From Prevotella histicola JCM 15637 = DNF00424 (GTDB lineage Bacteria > Bacteroidota > Bacteroidia > Bacteroidales > Bacteroidaceae), in assembly GCF_000613925.1 (NCBI RefSeq), contig NZ_BAJX01000005.1, positions 1 through 64,000 of the forward strand: 64,000 nucleotides of DNA, read 5' to 3'. Of this stretch, positions 1 through 8,380 are shown piece after piece (within the stretch, counting starts at the first letter, position 1; each line of letters begins with the position of its first letter). The notes under the pieces were generated by a model, which ran no database searches, was not told the origin of the DNA, and saw only the letters and a program-made list of their open reading frames with translations. Position numbers and translations under genes: made by a program.

Positions 1-1848
1 GTACTTATAATTGATGAGATAAGTATGGTAAGGGCTGATGTTTTGGATGCAATGGATTCTGTCTTACGCCGATATCGAGACCACAATAAGCCCTTTGGAG
101 GTGTACAGTTGCTGATGATCGGTGATTTACAGCAGCTTACTCCCGTAGTAACTGCTGAAGAAGAGGCTCTATTACAACGCTATTATGACACTCCCTACTT
201 CTTTGCTTCAAAGGCATTACAGGCCATCAACTATGTAACCATAGAACTCACACATGTCTACAGACAACAGGATAGTGGGTTCATTACTCTCCTTAATAAT
301 ATAAGAGAAGGTAAAGCATCAAGTGCTGACCTACAGAAACTCAACGAAAGATACGATCCTTCATTCCAACCTGAGGCTGGAAGTGACTATATACGACTGA
401 CAACGCACAACCGAACAGCCGAGAGTTACAATGAAGAACAGTTACGCAGCCTACCTAACAAAGCGTTTTCTTTCCGTGCACAGACCGAGGGGACATTCCC
501 AGAATATAACTACCCCGCTGATTATACACTCACTTTGAAGGTTGGAGCACAGGTAATGTTTATTAGGAATGATAATAATGGACGTTATTATAATGGGCGG
601 ATTGGACATGTCACATACGTTGATGAACATAAGATATTGGTACTATGCCCAGGTGATAACAAGGCTATTGAGGTTGAAATAGAAACCTGGGAGAATACTA
701 AATACACTCTAAATGAACAGACAAAACAAATAGAAGCTGAGGTACAGGGGACATTCAAGCAATATCCTCTACGTCTTGCATGGGCTATTACCATACATAA
801 AAGTCAAGGATTGACCTTCGAACATGCTATTATTGACGCACAAGCAGCATTTGCTTCGGGACAAGTATATGTCGCTTTGAGCCGTTGCAAGACATTAGAG
901 GGGCTAGTTCTTGCTTCTCCTATTGGTAACCAAGCCATTATAAATGATAAAAATGTAAATGAATACATCTGTCATCAGACAGAACAAGCAGAGAAAAGCA
1001 TAGCTGCTCTACCCACATTAAAAGAGGAATATTACCGAGATTTACTCTTAGAACTATTCGATTTCGAGGAACTAAGGAAGGAAGAAGCTGCCCTTTTTAG
1101 GGTTTTAATGGAGTATTTCTACAAATATTCAAAGATTATAGGCTTACATAAAATGACGCAAACAGACCTTGATGACAAGGTTATAAGCATCTCCTACAAG
1201 TGGAAAGACCAAATCTGCCAGTTGAATAGCAACCAATTAAAAGAAGAAATGTTCCTTGAGAGAATCAAAAAGGGTGCGTTATACTTTCATAGTCAGCTCA
1301 CAGAACTATTCAATCACACGTTAGAAATAACTAAAGATGTGCAGACGAACAATAAAGTAGCAGCCAAAAGATTCGAAAATACCTACTCTGATTTACAACA
1401 AACTCTTATTATCAAACAAGAATTACTCAGCACGATGATAGCTGAGACATTCACTATTACCAACTACTTGGAGGCAAAGCAGAATGCAATACTTAACAGT
1501 TTAGACGATGAAAAGGAGAAAAAAGGTAGAAAGAAAGAGAAAAACAAAGCACCCAAAGGGGCTTCAGCAGAGATAAGCTATAACCTATTTAAAGAAGGTA
1601 AAAGCATAAAACAAATTGCTAAAGAGCGTGGATTAACCCCTGTAACCATTGAAGGTCACCTCGCAACATACGTCGCCAACGGACAAATAAAGATAGAAGA
1701 AATCGTAGAACCAGCCAAAGTGAGTCTAATAAGGCGGATTGCTAAAGCCGTAGGACAGGCAAAAGGACTAAAAGTTATCAAAGAATTATGTCCTTCAGAC
1801 ATAACTTACGAAGAAATTCTTCTTGTCTTAAAGGCTCCAATGCCTTAA
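1..1848 (+). CDS. AAA/UvrD-like superfamily 1 helicase with C-terminal HTH (5' end missing)
   Basis: The frame is open from base 1, so the gene begins before the window; the first Met at base 25 is internal. Seen in order: a Walker B motif IIDEISM at the very start, GDLQQLTPV, HVYRQQD, and near base 790-900 the motifs IHKSQGLTFEHA and YVALSRC typical of Pif1/RecD-type superfamily 1 helicases. A helical linker of about 200 residues follows. Near bases 1575-1680 is a helix-turn-helix segment (GKSIKQIAKERGLTP) like the one ending RecQ and RQC-type proteins. The Walker A motif must lie upstream of the window. Likely role: ATP-driven DNA unwinding. Substrate unknown. The downstream gene has its own -7 element, so the two are probably not co-regulated. 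Confidence 0.85.
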   Translation, partial: VLIIDEISMVRADVLDAMDSVLRRYRDHNKPFGGVQLLMIGDLQQLTPVVTAEEEALLQRYYDTPYFFASKALQAINYVTIELTHVYRQQDSGFITLLNNIREGKASSADLQKLNERYDPSFQPEAGSDYIRLTTHNRTAESYNEEQLRSLPNKAFSFRAQTEGTFPEYNYPADYTLTLKVGAQVMFIRNDNNGRYYNGRIGHVTYVDEHKILVLCPGDNKAIEVEIETWENTKYTLNEQTKQIEAEVQGTFKQYPLRLAWAITIHKSQGLTFEHAIIDAQAAFASGQVYVALSRCKTLEGLVLASPIGNQAIINDKNVNEYICHQTEQAEKSIAALPTLKEEYYRDLLLELFDFEELRKEEAALFRVLMEYFYKYSKIIGLHKMTQTDLDDKVISISYKWKDQICQLNSNQLKEEMFLERIKKGALYFHSQLTELFNHTLEITKDVQTNNKVAAKRFENTYSDLQQTLIIKQELLSTMIAETFTITNYLEAKQNAILNSLDDEKEKKGRKKEKNKAPKGASAEISYNLFKEGKSIKQIAKERGLTPVTIEGHLATYVANGQIKIEEIVEPAKVSLIRRIAKAVGQAKGLKVIKELCPSDITYEEILLVLKAPMP

Positions 1849-1886
1849 TAAAAACAAAAAAAATAGGCTGTTTCAGTTTATTTCCT

Positions 1887-1894
1887 TACCTTTG
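1887..1894 (+). promoter_or_regulatory. -7 element of the 7-TM AraC-type gene
   Basis: TACCTTTG matches the Bacteroidetes -7 consensus TAnnTTTG and lies 23 bases before the ATG at 1918. No good TTTG -33 box is seen 20 bases upstream, so this is a half-supported promoter. Confidence 0.45.
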
Positions 1895-1917
1895 TTTATC
1901 AACTCAAACACAAACAC

Positions 1918-3018
1918 ATGAATATAACATTGATATCTACATCAGTGACATTGACTGTCACCTTGATATGCTTCGCAATAATAATAAAGACTTATTGGAA
2001 TGCAAGTGTTGGTCCACTTACCATCAAACGGAGGGCCATCATTGCCGCTTATAGTGCACTTTCAATATATCTTTGTAGTTATTTCGTACGTGATTGCAAC
2101 GATGAAACCGAGATTTTCTGCGTTACATCTATGCTAATGCTTTACATATTATGGGAGAGTTACCTCTTTGCATGTAACATTTTTAGCAATGGAAGTCTGT
2201 ATCGCAACCGCTATGTATGGCTATTTTACAATCTGTTCCCGCTTGCATTAGCTATTCCCCATTTGCTTTTTGTATTTACAGACGAAGACTATCACTTCAG
2301 AAATTACACTGAATTAATTGATGCTTTCCTGCATCCAGCCCCTATTCAGGCATATACGCGTATTCTTTTCGTAGCTGGTTTACTTGTCTGTAAGGTCTTT
2401 ATCCTTATAGAAGTAACCAACCAACAACTAAAATATAGGCAACAAATCATAGAAGAAGACGGTGATTTGCGTGGCTGTAGGAATCGATCACGCTCGTATT
2501 TGGCGTGGGCAATCATTCTTTTATTGGCTAGTTTCGGGCAAATAATACCTTCTTTATCCTACCATATAGGCTTAAAACTTGGAATTATCTTTGCAGTTAT
2601 CTATACAACAAGATTCTATCTACAGTTCCACAAACGACTAATGATATTAGAAGAGCAAGAGAACCATAAAGGAGAAAGCATCAAAGAGAAAGTCAGCACA
2701 TGGCTAAAACAAGATCCATTTCCCTTATCTGAGACCGATCTTACCATGGAAAAAATTGCTGAATCCATCGGAGTTGATGCATCATCTCTCTCCTATTACA
2801 TATATGAATTTGAAGGAAGCACATTCCTTTCATGGCAAAGTGAATGCCGAATGAATCGTTGTAAGGAGCTTTTAGAGGACAAAGACATGAACATTTCAGA
2901 GATTGCTTACGAATGTGGGTACAGTGATCTCGCTGCAATGAGCAAAGCTTTTAAGAAAAAATTTGGATTACCTCCCACTCTTTATCGCCGAAGGAAGCTT
3001 GCAATCCCAGATGCATAA
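1918..3018 (+). CDS. Membrane-embedded AraC-type transcriptional regulator (7 TM + HTH)
   Basis: The 366-residue protein has about seven hydrophobic segments in its first 245 residues (for example LTVTLICFAIIIKTYW, MLMLYILWESYLFACNIF, AWAIILLLASFGQIIPSL), then a soluble linker and a C-terminal AraC/XylS-type double HTH from about residue 275 (MEKIAESIGVDASSLSYYI; the second helix pair ends in IAYECGYSDLAAMSKAFKKK). This suggests a one-component sensor that binds DNA while anchored in the inner membrane. Signal and targets are unknown. It is monocistronic by context: a -7 box lies upstream, and an independent promoter-terminator unit follows. A longer overlapping ORF in another frame (1788-2054) is a shadow. 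Confidence 0.85.
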   Translation: MNITLISTSVTLTVTLICFAIIIKTYWNASVGPLTIKRRAIIAAYSALSIYLCSYFVRDCNDETEIFCVTSMLMLYILWESYLFACNIFSNGSLYRNRYVWLFYNLFPLALAIPHLLFVFTDEDYHFRNYTELIDAFLHPAPIQAYTRILFVAGLLVCKVFILIEVTNQQLKYRQQIIEEDGDLRGCRNRSRSYLAWAIILLLASFGQIIPSLSYHIGLKLGIIFAVIYTTRFYLQFHKRLMILEEQENHKGESIKEKVSTWLKQDPFPLSETDLTMEKIAESIGVDASSLSYYIYEFEGSTFLSWQSECRMNRCKELLEDKDMNISEIAYECGYSDLAAMSKAFKKKFGLPPTLYRRRKLAIPDA

Positions 3019-3033
3019 CAAAGTACATGGGGG

Positions 3034-3047
3034 TCGATAATTATCGA
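3034..3047. other. 14-bp perfect palindrome after the AraC-type gene
   Basis: TCGATAATTATCGA is perfectly self-complementary and lies 16 bases after the stop codon at 3018. It has no loop or T-run typical of a terminator, so a protein-binding site is as likely as an RNA hairpin. The rest of 3048-3130 shows nothing recognisable. Confidence 0.35.
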
Positions 3048-3137
3048 TGAAAAGGTGAAAAAATGAAGATTTTTTCAAGCCTTTCAGGGTACTAACAAGC
3101 ATATTTTATGCTATTAACAAATAAAAATAATTTGTAT

Positions 3138-3170
3138 TGTCGTGCATTTAACAAGAATAATCTACCTTTG
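3138..3170 (+). promoter_or_regulatory. Promoter of the candidate small RNA
   Basis: The -7 box TACCTTTG (3163-3170) is a full match to TAnnTTTG. A TTGT near 3137-3140 can serve as an imperfect -33 box at 22-23 bases; a better TTTG at 3131 is 28 bases away, which is too far. Transcription would start near 3176. Confidence 0.6.
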
Positions 3171-3175
3171 CAGAG

Positions 3176-3367
3176 TCAATTAAAGACTGTTATTAAGTAG
3201 CAATCAAATTACGTTTAAATAGTTATTAGTAAGTTAATAGTCAAATTAAAGTAGTTAGTTAGTCTTCGTGATGAAGACGAAACTAATGTTTTTGAGTCAA
3301 ATAATTTTTTGAGTTATTTAGTTAAGTGGCTGAGTGTATGTCTGCGTGAGCAGCCATACACTTTTTT
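3176..3367 (+). ncRNA. Candidate small RNA of about 190 nt, unassigned class
   Basis: A promoter (3163-3170) and an intrinsic terminator (3333-3367) bracket about 190 bases with no ORF. The interior holds a stable hairpin at 3255-3286: TTAGTT pairs with AACTAA and GTCTTC with GAAGAC around a GTGAT loop, with small bulges. AGTCAA recurs at about 3175, 3239 and 3296. The unit ends more than 200 bases before glnN, which has its own promoter, so it is not simply the glnN leader. The size would fit 6S RNA or another Bacteroidales-specific RNA, but a 6S-type long closing stem was not found. Function is unknown. Confidence 0.6.
3333..3367 (+). terminator. Intrinsic terminator of the candidate small RNA
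   Basis: AGTGTATG (3333-3340) pairs with CATACACT (3355-3362). Inside it CTGC pairs with GCAG across a GTGA tetraloop, with one T/C mismatch between the stems. A six-T run follows. This is the strongest terminator in the first 5 kb. Confidence 0.85.
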
Positions 3368-3518
3368 ATTTATCTTCCTTTTTACATTCTTTTATTTAGT
3401 ATTTCAACGAGAAAGAAATAAAATTCCACATCCAAAAAAAAAGCACTTTGTTATTAACCACCAAATAATCTAATTTGAAACAATTCATAACACACATTAT
3501 TTATATATATAGAAATAC

Positions 3519-3550
3519 TTTGTGAGTTAATCGGAAAATGATTAAATTTG
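3519..3550 (+). promoter_or_regulatory. glnN promoter
   Basis: A -33 box TTTG (3519-3522), a spacer of exactly 20 bases and a -7 box TAAATTTG (3543-3550) match the Bacteroidetes consensus fully. Transcription would start near 3557, leaving a leader of about 25 bases before the ATG at 3582. No riboswitch fold was seen. Confidence 0.8.
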
Positions 3551-3581
3551 CAGTAATAAGTTTAACTTAAGGTAAGAAGAA

Positions 3582-5771
3582 ATGGCTAATTTAAGATTTG
3601 GAGCAGTAGAAGAGGCTTTCAAGAAACGCCCTCTTGAAGTTGCAGCACCCACAGAACGTCCAGGAGAGTTCTATGGAAAGTATGTTTTCAACCGCACAAA
3701 GATGTACAAGTATCTACCAGTTGACATCTACAACAAGCTGGTTGATGTTATGGATAACGGTATTCGCTTGGACCGTTCTATAGCTGACGCAGTGGCTGAA
3801 GGCATGAAACGATGGGCAGAAGAACATGGTGCGACCCACTACACCCATTGGTTTCAACCCCTAACAGAGGGTACTGCAGAGAAGCATGATGCCTTTATAG
3901 AACACGATGGTAAAGGGGGAATGCTCGAAGAGTTCTCTGGTAAATTGCTCGTACAGCAAGAACCTGATGCAAGTTCATTCCCTAATGGCGGCATTCGTAA
4001 CACCTTTGAAGCAAGAGGATACTCTGCATGGGACCCAACAAGTCCTGTATTCATCATTGACGATACACTCTGTATCCCTACTATCTTTATATCCTATACA
4101 GGTGAAGCACTTGATTATAAAGCCCCACTTCTTAAGTCTCTTCGTGCAGTTAACACTGCTGCAACAAGAGTTTGCCATTACTTTAACCCTGAAGTCAAGC
4201 AGGTTCACACCAACTTAGGATGGGAACAAGAGTATTTCTTAGTTGATGAAGACCTCTATTTTGCACGTCCTGACCTCATGCTTACAGGCAGAACACTCAT
4301 GGGACATGACTCTGCTAAGAATCAACAAATGGATGACCACTACTTCGGAACAATCCCTGAGCGCGTACAAGCATTCATGAAAGACTTGGAGATCCAGGCC
4401 CTTGAACTTGGAATTCCATGCAAGACACGTCACAATGAGGTTGCTCCTGGACAGTTTGAGTTAGCTCCTATCTTCGAAGAATGTAACCTTGCCGTTGACC
4501 ATAACATGCTTTTGATGTCACTCATGAAGAAGGTTGCCCACAAACATAGCTTCAGAGTACTTCTCCATGAGAAGCCTTTCGGGGGTATTAATGGCTCAGG
4601 AAAACACAACAACTGGAGCTTAAGCACTGATAACGGCATACTTTTACACAAGAGTGGCAAGACTCCAGAAGACAATCTTCGCTTTGTTGTCTTCATCGTT
4701 GAGACATTAATGGCTGTTTACAAGCATAATGGATTGCTTAAAGCATCTGTGATGAGTGCTACCAACGACCACCGACTCGGTGCTAATGAAGCACCACCAG
4801 CTATCATTTCTTCCTTCCTCGGCAAGCAACTTACGGATCTCATCAACCATATAGAGAAAGCTGACAAGGACGATCTCTTTACTTTCAGTGGTAAAAAGGG
4901 CATGCGTCTGGATATTCCAGAGATACCTGAGCTACTGATAGACAACACAGACCGTAACCGTACGTCCCCATTTGCCTTCACTGGCAACCGCTTTGAGTTC
5001 CGCGCCGTTGGTTCTGAAGCCAACTGTGCATCAGCAATGATTGTTCTCAACACCTCAGTTGCCGAAGCACTGACAAACTTTGCAGCCCGTGTTGACGCAC
5101 TTGTTGCAAAAGGAGAGGAACAGACTTCAGCTATCATTGATATAATTCGTGAGGATATTAAGACATGTAAGCCCATCAGATTCGATGGAAACGGGTATTC
5201 TGACGCCTGGAAAGAAGAAGCTGCTAAGCGTGGACTCGACTGCGAATCAAGCTGTCCTGTTTGCTTTGATCGTTACCTTGACAAGGATTCCATAACCATG
5301 TTCGAGGACATGAACGTCATGAAACGTAACGAACTAGAAGCTCGAAATGAGGTAAAATGGGAGACTTACACTAAGAAAATCCAGATAGAGGCGCGCGTTA
5401 TGGGCGACCTAGCGATGAACCATATCATTCCTGTTGCAACACATTACCAAAGTCAGCTTGCCAAAAACGTACAGAATATGGTCAATATCTTTGGTGATGT
5501 TGAAGGAAAACAACTCAGTGAACGCAACATAAAGATTATTCGTGAGATTGCAGAGCGCACCAACATCATTGAAACAGGTGTAGAAGAACTCATAAATGCA
5601 CGTAAGGTAGCCAATAAGATAGAAGATCAGAGAGAAAGAGCCATCAGCTATCACGATTCAATTGCTCCTAAAATGGAAAAGATTCGCTACCAGATTGACA
5701 AACTTGAGCTCATTGTAAGCGATGAGCTATGGACACTTCCTAAGTATCGCGAGCTACTGTTTATTCGATAA
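3582..5771 (+). CDS. glnN: Glutamine synthetase type III
   Basis: GSIII makes glutamine from glutamate, ammonia and ATP in the cytoplasm. At 729 residues the protein has the GSIII length, far longer than GSI or GSII (about 450). Visible signatures are GWEQEYFLVD (about residue 213), RHNEVAPGQFELAP (about 286-299) with metal-binding glutamates, and NGSGKHNNWSLST (337-349), the ATP and glutamate site loop. The N-terminal FGAVEEAFKKRP and the C-terminal helical extension are GSIII features. Upstream is a full promoter and downstream a strong hairpin, so the gene is monocistronic. No adenylylation partner is nearby. The frame is intact. Confidence 0.97.
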   Translation: MANLRFGAVEEAFKKRPLEVAAPTERPGEFYGKYVFNRTKMYKYLPVDIYNKLVDVMDNGIRLDRSIADAVAEGMKRWAEEHGATHYTHWFQPLTEGTAEKHDAFIEHDGKGGMLEEFSGKLLVQQEPDASSFPNGGIRNTFEARGYSAWDPTSPVFIIDDTLCIPTIFISYTGEALDYKAPLLKSLRAVNTAATRVCHYFNPEVKQVHTNLGWEQEYFLVDEDLYFARPDLMLTGRTLMGHDSAKNQQMDDHYFGTIPERVQAFMKDLEIQALELGIPCKTRHNEVAPGQFELAPIFEECNLAVDHNMLLMSLMKKVAHKHSFRVLLHEKPFGGINGSGKHNNWSLSTDNGILLHKSGKTPEDNLRFVVFIVETLMAVYKHNGLLKASVMSATNDHRLGANEAPPAIISSFLGKQLTDLINHIEKADKDDLFTFSGKKGMRLDIPEIPELLIDNTDRNRTSPFAFTGNRFEFRAVGSEANCASAMIVLNTSVAEALTNFAARVDALVAKGEEQTSAIIDIIREDIKTCKPIRFDGNGYSDAWKEEAAKRGLDCESSCPVCFDRYLDKDSITMFEDMNVMKRNELEARNEVKWETYTKKIQIEARVMGDLAMNHIIPVATHYQSQLAKNVQNMVNIFGDVEGKQLSERNIKIIREIAERTNIIETGVEELINARKVANKIEDQRERAISYHDSIAPKMEKIRYQIDKLELIVSDELWTLPKYRELLFIR

Positions 5772-5795
5772 AAACGGAGATTTTTACAATAAAAA

Positions 5796-5838
5796 AAGCA
5801 CTTCATCAGTAAAAACTAATGAAGTGCTTTATTTTTTT
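5796..5838 (+). terminator. glnN terminator
   Basis: AAAGCACTTCAT pairs with ATGAAGTGCTTT (5820-5831) around a 12-base loop, followed by a T-rich tail. A-rich sequence on the left could let it also act on the minus strand. Confidence 0.85.
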
Positions 5839-6011
5839 ATAGTACGGGACACCGCATACTGTACAGTATAATGACCGACAAAAAGGAAACTTTCATAACA
5901 CATAAAATAACCTTACAACTAAGAACAGGACACAAGCCATTTCTCAAACTAAGATGAGCAAAAAGCCGTTTCATAAGAAACAGATAATCAAACAGTTATA
6001 AAACCAAATGT

Positions 6012-6109
6012 AAAAGGTGCCCTTTTACATTCCAAAAGACGCCCTTTTGCATGGTAAAAGATGCCCTTTTGCAATGCAATATATGCCCTTTTAGAACACG
6101 AAAGAGCAT
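6012..6109. repeat. 22-bp-period intergenic repeat array A (core AAAAGRYGCCCTTTT)
   Basis: About four units start at 6012, 6034, 6056 and 6078: three with cores AAAAGGTGCCCTTTT, AAAAGACGCCCTTTT and AAAAGATGCCCTTTT, plus a decayed unit ATATGCCCTTTT; a remnant follows near 6100. Each is a 15-bp imperfect palindrome plus about 7 variable bases. The orientation is opposite to most units of arrays B, C and D. The array sits in the convergent gap between glnN and glsB. The rest of 5839-6227 is AT-rich with no other recognisable feature and no clear glsB terminator. Confidence 0.85.
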
Positions 6110-6227
6110 AGATTAAAATACTATTGTGAATTAATATTACAATATAAGCATAGAACCAACTATGCTTATAAACATTAAAGACCGACTCTTACATTAAGCC
6201 AAACGTCCCAAGAGAGACATAAAAGAC

Positions 6228-7216
6228 TTATTTTTCTTTGTAAATAACGTTATTTGCACCGCTTGTAAACGAGAGCGCTTCAGGATGTTCGTTAACAAAA
6301 CTCTCAATATGACGAACTCTTTTCTCCTCGAAAATCTCATCAACAGCAATCAGTATTCCCGTTTCTTCAACATCACCGAAACCATAGTTGATAGCCGTTC
6401 CAAACAATTTCATTGTAGGTGAGAGATTCATATAAGCATTTACCAATGGCGGAATATTATAACCTAAGTCACGAATCTCACGATTTAGAGTCTTATAATC
6501 CTCTTTAAAGTCCTTGCCTTGGAAAAGACTTTGCAGCTCAGACACAGGAGTTTCAATAATCAACGGTTTTATCGGGATAATCAAGTCATCCTTATCATCA
6601 AAGTATTTCTTCAGAAAGTACAAAATCATGTCTCGTCCTCTACGTATGTAAGACGGATACATCGTCATCTTACCAAAGAAGTACTTACACTTAGGATTGA
6701 GGACCGTCAAAGCCCCAAGACCATCCCAAAGGTTATCAAGAGCAAAAATACTCTTCGAGTTCTTCCTGACATTTTGGTATTCTAAAGAGACGAAAGAACG
6801 ACCTAACTCCACTGTATAGGCGCATAGTCCCGCATAAACTCCTCTGAGAAATGAAACATGTGACTGGTAGCCACCATAGGTTGCCCGTTCTTTCCCACTT
6901 GCCAGTCACTTCCAAAAATATATCTGTATCCTCCAATGATCTCCTCAGCTTCAGGATTCCACACAATAAGTTGGCGGCAACAATTATCCATTGTGTCGAA
7001 TTCATCTATATCCATCGACTTACCTGTACCTCCTCCTGCCGTCCGGAAAGCAATTTCGCGCAAACGACCAATCTCTTTCATCACATTCGGAGCATCCTTC
7101 GCCGTCACCACATAAATCTCATTATGACTCTTATTCGTCATACGAAGCATCTTTTCTGGCGTCAACTCACTCCTAAGCAAGTCCTTACTGATAGGTTGGA
7201 TGATTTCTTCTTCCAT
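6228..7216 (-). CDS. glsB: GlsB-like N-acyltransferase (glycine lipid synthesis), frameshifted
   Basis: Two adjacent minus-strand frames form one GNAT/hemolysin-like acyltransferase of about 329 residues. The first (7216-6803) starts MEEEIIQPISKD and carries the REIAFRTAGGGTGK and GGYRYIFGS segments. The second (6812-6228, opening at an internal GTG) continues ELGRSFVSLEYQN. Restoring one T near 6816 (CCTAT to CCTTAT) gives PYTVELGRSF, as expected for OlsB/GlsB relatives. In Bacteroides, GlsB joins a 3-hydroxy fatty acid to glycine. The partner glsA lies 82 bases upstream in the same direction. The break is probably a sequence error; a real pseudogene cannot be excluded. Confidence 0.8.
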
Positions 7217-7298
7217 ATATTTTTAAAATCTTTTCTTTCTTTAATCCTCTCAATTCTTTTTCAAACCGACTTCTATCAGCCAGTCCTACATCATGGCA

Positions 7299-8126
7299 TC
7301 ACAGTTCGTAAACCTTATCTTCTACGAATTTAGCCCATTCCATCGGTGTTTTACTTTTATCAAAAGTCTGCCAAGGTATTGGCTTACCAATAGCAACACG
7401 GAATGTCTTTCCAACGTTTTTATACATTTCATCTACAAGAAACAACATCGCAATATTCACTTTTTTCAGGTAAGTATCACTAAAATGTGCGATGCGATAA
7501 AAGCGATTTGAATTCCTTCCACCAAAGAAGATAGGCACTACATCTCGATGATACTCTACACTCTTGGTGATAAAAGTCTTCTTCCACTCCAAATCATGTA
7601 TCTTTCCATGAATCTTTCTACTATTCAGTCCGGCTGGAAACATCAACATGTGATTATCGCTTTGGAAGCCAGCCTCAACCATTCGAGGGAAATCTCGACT
7701 TTGTTTTCCAGTCTTATTGATTCCAATACTCACTGGTTTCAACCCCGGAAGATTTAACAATAAGTCATTTACAAGATAGCGAAACTTTCCATCATAGTGC
7801 TGTCCAATAATCGAACCCAATGCTACGCCGTCTTGACCACCCAAAGGATGATTCGAAACAAAGGTGTAAAGCTTTCCGTCATCCTTTGCGGGAAGGTTCT
7901 CAAGTCCCTCTATCTGGAGAGTCATTTGAAGATAGCGAACACATTCCGTCAACCATTCTGTTCCAGAAACACCGCGAGATTCCCAAAGAAACTGGTTTAC
8001 TTCATCTTCATGGATGATGTGTTTCAACCATTTTACGAGGAAACTTGGCACAAACTTAACCTTCGCACCCATCTTATCAGACAGTATCTTGTCTATGTTT
8101 ATCGTTTTCTCTATTTCACTATCCAT
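7299..8126 (-). CDS. glsA: GlsA-like O-acyltransferase (PlsC family, glycine lipids)
   Basis: This PlsC/LPLAT-family acyltransferase has the motif SNHPLGGQDG, the family's NH...D catalytic motif, and a downstream FPAGLNSRKIHG. In Bacteroides, GlsA adds the second acyl chain to N-acyl glycine. The Met at 8126 is chosen (275 residues, MDSEIEKTINIDK), although the frame is open to 8282, because a -7 box TACTTTTG at 8160-8153 lies between those two starts and the extra N-terminus has no family resemblance. With glsB it forms a two-gene operon. Membrane-associated at the inner leaflet by analogy. Function is inferred from family and neighbour. Confidence 0.82.
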   Translation of the reverse strand: MDSEIEKTINIDKILSDKMGAKVKFVPSFLVKWLKHIIHEDEVNQFLWESRGVSGTEWLTECVRYLQMTLQIEGLENLPAKDDGKLYTFVSNHPLGGQDGVALGSIIGQHYDGKFRYLVNDLLLNLPGLKPVSIGINKTGKQSRDFPRMVEAGFQSDNHMLMFPAGLNSRKIHGKIHDLEWKKTFITKSVEYHRDVVPIFFGGRNSNRFYRIAHFSDTYLKKVNIAMLFLVDEMYKNVGKTFRVAIGKPIPWQTFDKSKTPMEWAKFVEDKVYEL

Positions 8127-8152
8127 TGTCTCAAAAATCCCCAAACATCCTG

Positions 8153-8160
8153 CAAAAGTA
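8153..8160 (-). promoter_or_regulatory. -7 element of the glsA-glsB operon
   Basis: On the minus strand TACTTTTG matches TAnnTTTG, 26 bases before the chosen glsA start. No clear -33 TTTG is found at the right distance. It decides the glsA start in favour of 8126. Confidence 0.5.
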
Positions 8161-8308
8161 ACGAAAGGAATTGAAATATACCCATTTTTTACTAAGAAAT
8201 ATGAGAAAAAGCATAAAATCATATCACAAAAAGATTCATGAACAAACATGTACACAGCAGTATTTAGGGCGTTAATTTTCACAAAAATGACATCAAAAAG
8301 GAAATAAA

Positions 8309-8351
8309 GTGGAGCAAGGTGGGGATATGTGGGGAAAAATATGTAACTTTG
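8309..8351 (+). promoter_or_regulatory. mraZ promoter with triple MraZ operator
   Basis: Three boxes, GTGGA (8309), GTGGG (8319) and GTGGG (8329), repeat with an exact 10-bp period. This is the arrangement bound by MraZ in other bacteria (TGGG repeats with 5-base gaps). The -7 box TAACTTTG (8344-8351) follows at once, and the boxes cover the -33 region, so MraZ binding should block its own promoter and thereby the start of the dcw cluster. The ATG is 29 bases downstream. Confidence 0.8.
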
Positions 8352-8380
8352 AACCCAAATTTAATTATATATAAGTACAC

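Noticed and set aside
3176..3367. Firm assignment of the candidate RNA as 6S RNA
   Set aside because: No long closing stem with central bubble could be drawn by eye; only size and unit structure fit.
3370..3581. Riboswitch in front of glnN
   Set aside because: The promoter lies about 60 bases before the ATG and the leader is only about 25 bases, too short for a riboswitch.
4718..5176. 152-residue minus-strand ORF inside glnN
   Set aside because: Antisense shadow of a strongly conserved gene; low-complexity product without family resemblance.
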